Positions 34,933 through 44,556 of a DNA stretch of 64,000 nt are shown here, in pieces. Position numbers and translations under genes: made by a program. Position 1 is the first letter of the stretch, and the number at the start of each line of letters is the position of its first letter. Source of the DNA: Poa pratensis (Eukaryota > Streptophyta > Magnoliopsida > Poales > Poaceae). The stretch lies in NCBI GenBank assembly GCA_947311845.1, contig CAMZMU010000089.1, forward strand, positions 19,163,338 through 19,227,337, in the 5' to 3' direction. The notes beneath the pieces were generated by a model. It ran no database searches. It was not told the origin of the DNA and worked only from the letters and a program-made list of their open reading frames with translations.

Positions 34933-35823
34933 GGCGGAAATACACGGAAAGTTGTGATGTGTATATACTAGGTTAAATCTTGATGTTGGCAAGTATACGA
35001 TCAAGTTGGCATGGATCCGGATACGAACATGTTGGCAAGGAGTATAATCGTACGGCATCTTCCAGATCGGCACGAACAGACCAAGGGCATGTGTGAGATG
35101 CCTCGCATCAGAGTTGAATTCACGTACGGTTGGAACTTGGAAGCCTGGATACCAGAACTGCCTCTCGTGCGTAGAACCTACTCTCTCCAATCCATAACAA
35201 GTGTGACAGTTTTGAACTAACCCAATTCAAAACTACGATACTTATTTTGGATCGGAGGGTGTAGAATTGATTGGCGCGCTTCGCTCCGCTGGTGATATGG
35301 TCGTTCCTCATGATGTATGGAGGACAAGCTATGATTATACCGTGTACTATTGTTGATGGGTTATCTCACTGTTTGACCTAAAGTAGGTAACAATGTATGT
35401 TGTCCCCAGAAGTTCAGTAAGAAAGAATAACATGGAAAATAACATTTGTCGGCCGGCGGGTAGTTTCATTATGTACGAAACAATTACTTTCTTATCATAA
35501 ATCAGGGTCCATTTCACATGAAAAAGGCGAGGCAAAGCAATAACATTTAGAGAATTCATAATCACACACTGTACATTGTTACCTGAACTCTTTTTAGAAC
35601 AACATAATTCCTATTTTCCATTTAGATAACCATGGCAATCTTCTTATTGAAGTTTTTTCTCCTCTCCAAAGGCTCAGCTTCACTCCGTTGAAACTGCAAT
35701 CCATTCTGACAATCAAAATGGCACATTTGACCAAGATAAAGAAGAGCTCAAATTGTTTCTGAGGAAGGATAGGAAATCTTGTAGAGAAAAAGGCTTTTTA
35801 GAAGGATCGAAAATGTAGACTTA

Positions 35824-35911
35824 TTCCCTCCGTTCCAAATTAGTTGACACACATTTGTCCAAATACGGATGAATGGACAAATGTGTGACAACTAATTGGG
35901 AATGGAGGGAG
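35824..35911. mobile_element. Stowaway MITE, copy C only
   Basis: 88 bp with inverted ends TTCCCTCCGTTCCAAATTAG and the complement of CTAATTGGGAATGGAGGGAG. TA at 35822-35823 and 35912-35913. Absent at the paralogous site in copy A (about 1200). Confidence 0.88.
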
Positions 35912-36306
35912 TAAGTATACATTTTCTAGATTGCCAAAGGCGGAGGGTTTTGTTTTGTCAAATCACCTGCTCTCCACTAGCAATGCCCTGTGTATTTGTC
36001 AATTTTCTCAAAACGTTATGAGAGAACTAGCCGAGGTAGAAAGTTGGAAAGGAAGACAATGATTCAAGCACTAAGAACAAATTTGAAGTCTTCTATCAAC
36101 TCTGAAGCCGTCCAGTTCCTTACAAGCCGAGTTGGTCATAATGGTGCCCCTTCTATTTGTAGTGACTTCCTCTTTCGGCTTCTTAGCGGGCCTCAAGGCT
36201 CAAGCCCAGTAGTGGCAGTCCACAGTGCGGACCATCGTAGTATAGAAGGGTCGCTGACAATGTACTACATGGTTGGCAAGCTCTACCAGCACACTCAAAT
36301 CTTGAT

Positions 36307-36330
36307 TTTTTTTAGATAAAGGGCTTTATT
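36307..36330 (-). mobile_element. 24-bp micro-retroposition
   Basis: A 24-bp insert, beginning with a T-run and ending agataaagggctttatt, lies between perfect copies of actcaaatcttgat (36293-36306 and 36331-36344). It is interpreted as a LINE tail insertion truncated almost completely. Confidence 0.65.
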
Positions 36331-36987
36331 ACTCAAATCTTGATATATGATATAAACATGGTTCATACCGTCGGGAATCAAATACAGAGTGACTGAACAT
36401 TTCAAGCATATTTTTCCCTGTATAGCTGATGTCGTGAACATTAGATCTGAGAATGAAATACTATACGTAGTTTCAAACCAGTTAGGCGACACTAAATCAT
36501 CACAAACATGCATCGAAGCCAACAAACATGCCAACTTTTTTTATGAAGCATGCCAACTATTGGTACTAGTCGTAGTACCAATTCTGTCTAGCGTTTCCCT
36601 GCTTCACCGGATCGGATCTGCTACGGTTTAAGACAAACAGGACTGGTGATTAAATTACCATGCATACGATGCACTGCTCTACCTAATTCCCTTGTCCTTT
36701 GGTTGAGCTACTCAAAGCTAGTGTAGCGTACATCTTAAAGAAAAGACTTTCAAGTATTTGATGTTACACTCCAACGTTCTTCAGTTCTTGGGTACGGCCC
36801 TCTTAGTGATACACACGTGCTTTCATGTAAACTACAACTAGTTTACTATGCCCCGCAAAAAAAAAAGCTTACTATGGCAATAACCAATTCTTCTTTTAGC
36901 AGCTCCTTGGAGTAATAATCCAGGAAATGCAATGCTTTCCAGTAGAGAGAAGAGCACAGAGACCAAAACTTTGGATGAAACCTCCCT

Positions 36988-38473
36988 GAAGAAATAGGCT
37001 TTCGCCCCGCTATAATAATAGCAACCACCCGATACAAGTTTTGAGGCCACTGCTAGGGCAAAACAGCACAGTCACGCCCAAAAGAAAAGAAAGAGAAAAA
37101 GAAAAGAAAAGAAAGCCGACATTGGCGGATCAACGAAAACAAAGGTGACCCGCAACCGCTGCGCTCTCTCCGGCAAAGTCCCACCACTATCCTAGCACAC
37201 TGAATCGTCGCGTACCAAACAACACCTCCAAGAAGGAAAACAGCGACGACGCTGCTGCTGCTGTCCGGACTAGTCCTAGGGTTTCCCCCGGTACGCTACA
37301 GGTAATGGGGAAGAGGTACACCCGACGCCCTTCAGGAAGGAACAGCGACACTCACAAGCATCACCGCGTCGGAGTCAAATGACAAGGATTTCTCCCGACC
37401 TCGAAAAAACCACATCCCTGGACAGTCCGACGTGCTCCACCCATCTTGCCACCCACCAACAAACGCCACCACGGAATTGAGGTCACCATTGTCGTATCAC
37501 CAGGTAAGCGCAGCACGACCGGTCGAACCGAGAGAGACCCGCCATAGACAGAGCTGCAGTACCACAACCACGTGGGAGGGATCGACCTCCACCGCCATAG
37601 ACGGTAACCGACCGGATGCAGCACGCAGGAGCACACCAAGCCACATTGGAGCCGGAGGGCGGCTGCAGCACAGCCCCCTGGAGGACTACCTCCACCGCCA
37701 TCGGCGGGTGCCGACCAAACGCGGTAGCAGAAACACACCAGGCTGGGCAAGCCCGGTCGGCCCCTGAAAGGGTCCGTGAAGTCTCCGTCACCACACTGCT
37801 GCACGTAGGCCGACGCCGCTGCTACCCTCAGGATCGGCACCAAAGGCCCGGCCGGACCCAAAAAGAGTCCGCGAAGCTCCCGGCGCCACGCTGCAGAAGA
37901 CGTGTTGTTGTTGCCGCCACTCCGTCACAAGCATCGAATCTCAGTCAAACCGGGTAGCCGGGTCGAGCTTGGGCCCACACTGACCTAGATCGGGCCCAAA
38001 AGGGCCCAGATCTGGGCCTGCAGGGCCCCGACGGAACCCTAGCCACCCGCACCACCAACTGGCGACGCCGCCGCTGCGCTCACCTCCGGCAGCCGAGAAG
38101 AACAAGAGTAGCCGCGCCGCCGAAGCTCACCGCCGCCACACCGCCTCCCGGCCAAAACCGAGCCGCCGCCGGCCGAGGACCACCGACGCCAGAGAGGCAG
38201 AGCCACGCCTCCACCCATCCCGACGCGGGGAGGGACAGGCCGCCGCCGCCGCCGCCGCCGCGCGGGCCGCGCCCGGCGGCCTCTGCCGACGGCGGCGACG
38301 GGAGGAGGACAGGAGAAGGACGAGAAGGGAGGCTCGAGGAGGGCGCGCGCCGCCGCCGCGTGGGGCCGGCGGACACGCGCGAGAGGGGAGAGGTGGGGGC
38401 TGGGCCGGGGCTGCGCCGCCGCCGGCGGACGGGAACCCTAGTGCGCCTAAAGTAGCATCTTTGCAGATGCTCC
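36988..38473 (-). mobile_element. LINE-derived retroposon, internally deleted
   Basis: Perfect 15-bp duplication ggatgaaacctccct (36973-36987 and 38474-38488). On the minus strand the 3' end carries TATAGCGGGGCGAAAGCC, like Triticeae LINE tails. The 5' half is extremely GC-rich (a GCC run near 38242-38262), resembling a LINE 5' UTR/ORF1 start. A purine-rich tract is at 37076-37115. No reverse transcriptase is present. Copy B (about 28553) is uninterrupted. Confidence 0.8.
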
Positions 38474-38488
38474 GGATGAAACCTCCCT

Positions 38489-39200
38489 ATACTCAAAAAC
38501 TGAGCTTGGTTAACTGTCAAGTGTTAAGCTAAGATGGTAATATTATTAGCCCCACACATGTGTAATGTGTCGCTCTCTTGCTGGACCAGAAGTCTCCAGC
38601 ACGTAAAACACTAATAAAGCAGCACAATGTAACCCGGGCAAGCTGAGCTTCTGGATGCACACATCCATCCATCCATCTATCTATTTGCATCACATCATTG
38701 CTTGGCTTTTTTGCCAAGCCTAACATGCATACATGGCCAGCAAGACGCACTTAATCAGCAGCACAACATGCTCGGAGCTTAAAGCACCTTAGCTAGCGAA
38801 CAACTGATGACATCCAAATTAAAGCGGTTAGGCCAGTGTCCGTGATCCATCAAGGTCAAAGGGCTGAGCGGGACAAACGCCGCTCTCCAGAGCGGTGGTC
38901 TTGGCTAGCTGACCCAGCTTGCTTCTCGTCCTGGTATTCTTGCAAAGACTATACCCATCTGCCATTAAATCACTGTTGGAGAACAGCGAGCATCTGCTTC
39001 CGAGAAGAACTCGGCACTTTCCCGGTAACGATGTTTAGCCCAAATTCAGCCGTGAAATAATGAAGGTTCAGCCTTGGAATCCAACACATAGATAGTACGT
39101 GCGTAGAGAGTAAATTGCAGCTGAAACCAAGATTATATCGTTTTCTGTTCTTCCGTGGACACGAAGGAGAGGGATGGATGGAAGGAAGGACTGAGCTATC
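38489..39200 (+). repeat. Copy C of the F3'H downstream block, distal part
   Basis: Parallels 28555-28690, 30784-31190 and 31392-31500 of copy B. The match fades near 39200. No gene. Confidence 0.75.
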
Positions 39201-40900
39201 ATCCACACGCACACATAAAAAGATGTTGGGAACACTTTGCTTACGTTACATGATAGGCAGTTCGATCTAGATTACTTTCTGCAACTGGATCATCACGCAT
39301 ACCGTGGAAGGCGACATAAAATTTGGTTGGCTCTGCCAACGAATTTGTTACAGTGTGGATTGCACTATACATTTCCATCAGCTTAGACTTTTGATTGCGG
39401 TGGCTAGTGCATTGAACATGACATGTTATCAGAAAGAGCCTAACGTCTTGAGTTCGAGTCCTATATTTGCATTTTACTAAGAAATTACTCGTAGTCTCCC
39501 CTTGTGTTACAGACTTACAGTCCACTAACCCTTTCTACCAGTTCGTACTTTTAATTGAGTTGTCTAGCACATGAAACATGACAAAATTAACTAATCGGGA
39601 TCGATCCTCGTGCAAGCCGAGCTGTTTATCGGATCCCCGGGCCTGCACACTCACTCCACCTAGAGACTACCGCGTGAGGGAGAACTTGTAAAGCAAAGGT
39701 TAGGCGATTCTTATCTGAAAGATATTGGCGCACTCGCTAAAAAAAAAGATACTGCGACGGTTGTACGGGCGTTTTCCGGAGCTGATTGATGGAGATCACG
39801 TTTTGCGCGGGCAATGTGTGGTTAAGTTATTAGCAGAAGAAAGGAAATGAACTGGCCCACTTTAGGTTGGTACCCTGTCGTGCACTTCCCATCGCTTTTT
39901 TGCGTGTGGAGAGCAGAGCAATAACCACTACACTACTGCACCACCTCGCTGGCCTCGTCGTGGCTTCTAGTTTAAGACCTTTTTTCCCAACGTCATATTT
40001 TATTTACAGTACACTTTCCCTTTCATGTTGCTGCAGAAGCTTCTAATTCCTCTTCTTCAGATAAAACCAGATCACCGTTTGGGTTTACTCTGTAGAGATA
40101 AGGCTACTAGGCCAATTGAGGGCTTCGATCGATAGCCTACAAGCTACTCTGACGACATGACGTTGTCGAGTACTTACGACTCTAGGAGTCTAGGTGCTTC
40201 TTGATAAGGTTGGAGCCTCCTTAACTGGTCCTAAAAATGTAGTTGAGGCCTCCAAACTGCATGCGCTGGTCCAAAATTGGAGTATGGTCGAAGCATCCTC
40301 CTAAACTGGTCCAAAATATACAGGTTGAATGAACCCTCCGAAACTGGTCAGAAGCAATAGTTGCTGCCTGCTAAACTGGTCCACGCAAACAAAAAATGAA
40401 AGACTCCAAAACTGGTCCGAATTGAAAGCATTTGTCTGAATATGTCTGAAACTAGTGCTGTTGAGAATAAGGGGAAACCATTTGTCTGAATATTTCTGAA
40501 AGTAGTGCTGTTGAGAATGAGGGGGCATGCATGATGAATCCAGTTCGATCGGGACCTGAAAAGCACCAATTGTTCCTTCACATGCTCTGTCTCATCTCTG
40601 GTGTTAAAAGTGGCCATGTGAAGAAATAATTACACTTTTTCTCTCTGAATCTTGGTATAATCAATCGATTTACAAAGTGTCTACTAGAATAAACTCGCTT
40701 TGGACACTTGCACCTATGCGTGACACGAACTTGCTCGTCTCGTCCTTTTACCAAAAAAGAAAAAAACAATGAAAGAAATGAATCCTGCCACAAGAACAAC
40801 AGTCAAGAAGAAGAAAGAAGTGAATCAAACACGGGGAAGAAGAAGAAGGCCTAATCTAGCACGAACGAACGAGCTCGCAAAGCTGCAGAGCTCATCAGTG
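39201..40900. other. Intergenic, with short repeats downstream of GT61
   Basis: No gene is recognised. At 40210-40420 the phrase aaactggtcc recurs about six times at irregular ~40-60 bp spacing. At 40429-40528 a ~50-bp unit beginning catttgtctgaatat is tandemly duplicated. Both lie within 700 bp of the 3' end of the GT61 gene. Confidence 0.6.
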
Positions 40901-42336
40901 TCAGGGCAGGAGGTTTCTTGCTAGCTCGAGCGTGTGGGCGAACTTGGTGAGGTTGAGCCTGACGCTCTGCTTGTCGAGGTAGACGGTCTTAATGGCGTCC
41001 CAGCCCTTCTTGTGCACGTCGTAGGGGTGCTGCAGGTAGAAGTGATCCTTCGGATACAGGCTCGCCAGCGAGCTCTCCTCCAGGGACACGTTGTACTCCA
41101 TGTAGGTTACGTCCATGTCTTTCGCCGGGTCCTTGAACGTCACCCGGGACAGCCACTCCAGGCCGCCGAATGGCACCACCTGCACCAGCACGGCGCGGCT
41201 CGGCAGGAACACCATGTTGGTCAGCCCGGCGCCGTGCACCCCCATCATCACGTCCGCCGAGTTCACCAGCCGCGCGAAGTTGGGCATGTCCGTGTGGTTG
41301 TCCGGCTCCGCGATGCGCACGTCGAACTGCGCCAGCGCCGCCGCGTGCGCCATGGCGCGCTCGTTCAGGAACCGCCGGGATGACTTCCGGGAGATGATGA
41401 GGAGCCGCGGCTTGTCGCGGGAGGCCACGTCGCGCTTCAGGTGGAAGGCGCGGCGCAGGAGGCGCTTGAAGTCGGCGACGGTCTCGCCGCCCGGGGACCG
41501 GGTGGCGTCGATGCCCATGGCGCGGTGGAAGGTGGAGCCGATCACGATCCGCGGGAAGCAGTGCACCTCCTGGTCGTTGTCCACGTCGATCACGTCGTAG
41601 TTGGAGAGGTGGCGGAAGAGCGGCGTGAACTTGTCCAGCCACCAGTCCTTGATGTCCGTGAGCAGGAACTGCACCTCGCCGCCGAAGTGGTGGGTGCTCG
41701 TGAAGAGCGGCACCAGCACGTCCGTGTAGTCGTGGTACAGGTTGCCGGCGAAGCCGCCGCTGGAGAAGAGGAACGCCGGCACGGAGTGGTTCCGGGTGCA
41801 CAGCGGCGGGACCACCGTCTCGTTGGAGGCGCCGAAAGGGAGCAGGCGAACTCGCGGACGTCGTCCATGGCCACGGCGTCGTGTCGGCGCGCGTACGGCT
41901 TGGTGCGCCACTCCTTGTCCAGCGGGCTGATGTAGATTTTGGAGTGGTTGCCGTCCACGCGGATGTCGCCCACCGCCGCGCACCGCTCCGACCGCTTGCT
42001 CGTGTTGTAGCAGGTCGGGCGGCTCGGGTCGAACTCCTCCTCCCCGATCGGGCCCGAGATCTTGTACCGGCTGCCGTCGTAGTCGTCGTCGATCTCCACC
42101 TCCAGCAACGGCGCCGGCCTGTTGGCTGAACCCACCAGTTAACGTCAGACTCACCATTTCACCATGTATGTAGAAAGCAGAGGATCAAGAATGGGGAATG
42201 GGGGTGACGTACGGTATGGGGTGGAGCAGTAGCGGGCCTTGATGAAGGTGAGGACGCAGAGGGAGAGCAGCATGGTGATGACCATGGCGGAGTTGCCCAT
42301 CCGCCGGGGCTCCTGCCGCGACCTCGGCTGCTTCAT
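40901..42336 (-). pseudogene. GT61 glycosyltransferase (DUF563 family), one frameshift
   Basis: GT61 enzymes are type II Golgi proteins that add xylose, arabinose or GlcNAc; in grasses many act on arabinoxylan. Exon 1 (42336-42213) gives MKQPRSRQEPRR and a membrane anchor (MVITMLLSLCVLTFI). Its donor is GTACGT; exon 2 begins after TTCAG at 42125 and runs to TGA at 40901. The N-terminal frame (PNRPAPLLEVEIDDD, PTCYNTSKRSERC) carries on to AVAMDDVREFA. There it shifts, near 41845, to the frame holding CTRNHSVPAFLFSSGGFAGN, DIKDWW, PRLLIISRKSSR and the family hallmark VHGAGLTNMVFLP. Combined exon length is 1349 nt, not divisible by three; one extra C in the GCC run of REFA would give about 449 residues, a normal family length. 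Everything else looks functional, so an assembly error or very recent mutation is plausible. Confidence 0.85.
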
Positions 42337-44104
42337 CGCTGCCGCCTCGCCTCGCCTCGCCGCCCGGCCCCGTCCGGTCCGGCACGGTGGCCTGTCTTGT
42401 CCGGACGCCAAGCAAGCGAGCGATGGGCGCGGGAGCTGTGGCTGTGCGGAGAAAGGGTAATAAAGGAGGGGTTGGTGGGTGCGATGGCGATGGAGCGCGC
42501 GGAGGAGGAGGGTTGTTGGTGGGCGCGCCGGCCAGCCGGCCGTGGTGGGTGGTTAGCTTGCTTGACCTGAGGGACCCGGCAACCACTACGCCTGCCCTGC
42601 TGCGCTATTATGCTACCCCTAGGACAGTAAGTACTGGTCCATCGCCGGAGGCTAACGACCCGCTGCCATCTTCGTCGTCGTCGATTGGAGGAGGACGGAC
42701 GGCCCCGAGGTTCGGCCGTTGCAATCATAAAGCTTCCTCCTTTTGCTCACCCAGCCGAGGAGGGCAGGTACTCTCTTTCTCAACGAAACATCCGGTGAAC
42801 ATTAAGCTAGCGATGCAAACATGGCTTGAAAATGGAAGGTGTGATAAGTGGAAACGGTGAAAATCAAGTGAAATTTATATTTCAAAATTCTAAAAAATAC
42901 CGTACTGTAAATATCAATTCAAAATCAAATTCACTTACAAAAATGCAGCAACTAATAGCAACAGACACTAAACCATCATTATTTATGCATGCTTTCTGAG
43001 GCTCAAAAAATAAATAGGAGTTTGAGATTCAAATTTCAAATGTTTTAAAACACATTTTTTTCGATAAAGGGAATAATTAATATCGTGTAGATATCAATTA
43101 CACCCGATCTTTTCGCTAACAAGATGATCAAAGATATCAAGAATGCACACAGCCAAAAAAGGAAAAAAAAAGAAAGAAAAAAAAGACCTTGTCAGAGTGA
43201 TCAATTAATATTTCTATTCAATTTTAAGCCATCGGATAATGGTATTAGTTTGGATAATCCATATATGGATGCTATTTTACATAGTACTATATTCACTACG
43301 GTATCAGATAACCCTATCCATCGTATCTGATCAAACCGGATATAGATTTTTTTAAAGGTTCATGAGCGGAAATTATCCTACCTAGTTAATTACATCCATA
43401 ATCTATGGTTTGCCTCCTTTGTTGCCCTAACATAACGCAAGGCAAGTGTTGTTTCCTCTCGGGGTTCTTGTATCAGTCAAATCTCAAATATTTCTAATCT
43501 AACATCAATTTAAAGTTACTACTATGAACCCTTTTGAAGAGTTGATTATGAGCTAAATTATTAGGACCCACTTCACCTAAATCGGTACCTTGATTCTCAA
43601 CAAAAAAAACTTAAATGAAACTACTCAAATGAAAAAAGAAAAACGAAAACGAGCTAAATGTAGTACGGAGTAGTACGAAGTAAATGGTGTCAGGTCGTTG
43701 TGCGTGTGATTGCAGTGTCCGTGCACGTACGCGCGGGCACGTGCTGTTGTGCCAGCAACAGCAAGCCGTTTGGCGTTACTTACTCCTAGCTTGCAGTTGC
43801 AGAAACCCAACCGAACATGATTGATTCAGGTTGGAAACCTTTTTCTTGATTTTATGCATGTAAAAATAATAGAAGCCATATAACTTTATGTTCATCGGTG
43901 ATCACTATATGCAATGCTACTTCAGTAATAAGTATATAACTTCAACTTATTACATCTGGTTATGGAAAAATGGTCAAGCCAATTGCTTGATTTATACTTT
44001 AGAAGTTTTTATATATTTGCTGACATAACCATACACTACAACCTTTTATTAAGATATTTGTTAGGTTGTATGCTTTGGAATCTCTACCAATATATTAAAT
44101 AATA
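42337..44104. other. GT61 upstream region and intergenic DNA
   Basis: 42337-42780 is GC-rich and should hold the GT61 5' UTR and promoter. The long plus-strand frame there is unlikely to be coding. 42850-44100 is AT-rich with a purine tract (43150-43190) and no recognised gene. Confidence 0.5.
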
Positions 44105-44227
44105 CTCCCTCCGTCCCAAAATAACTGTCTTAGATTTGTCAAAAAGTGGATGTATCTAGACATGAAACAAGTATAGATGCATTCACTTTTGGACAACTTT
44201 GAGACACTTATTTTGGGACGGAGTGAG
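44105..44227. mobile_element. Stowaway MITE
   Basis: 123 bp with inverted termini CTCCCTCCGTCCCAAAATAA and the complement of TTATTTTGGGACGGAGTGAG. TA at 44103-44104 and 44228-44229. Confidence 0.92.
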
Positions 44228-44556
44228 TATTACTTTAGAGAAGAACATCCACATAATAATATACATATACGCTATATAATTCAGCAGTTGAAAAATGAAT
44301 CAAGGACAAGTGTGTTTTTCATATTATTTTTCACATCTAAGATGGTTTTGTATCTTGTTAAGGGTAATATGTCACAAAGGAAAAACTATTTTTTTTTTTG
44401 GGCAACTCAAATATATTTTCAATGATATATGTTGAAACTATATTATGGGAAAGAATTTAGAAAAATTATTGTATGGTTAACAATGCTAACAAATAGCATA
44501 AATCATATACTTGTTAAAGCCAAAATATGATTAAAAATTTAAGAAAGTATAGAAGT

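Larger units (their letters stand above)
35167..36972 (+). repeat. Copy C of the F3'H 3' flank
   Basis: Homology to copies A and B resumes at gcgtagaacctactc, which includes the former P450 stop codon (TAG). It contains the old Stowaway at 35181-35261 (TA on both sides). It then follows copy B through 36840 with its own insertions. No gene. Confidence 0.85.

Noticed and set aside
42387..42860. 157-codon plus-strand open frame upstream of GT61
   Set aside because: It overlaps the GT61 first exon and its GC-rich 5' region on the opposite strand, has low-complexity composition and no recognised domain. Best explained by GC-rich sequence lacking stops.
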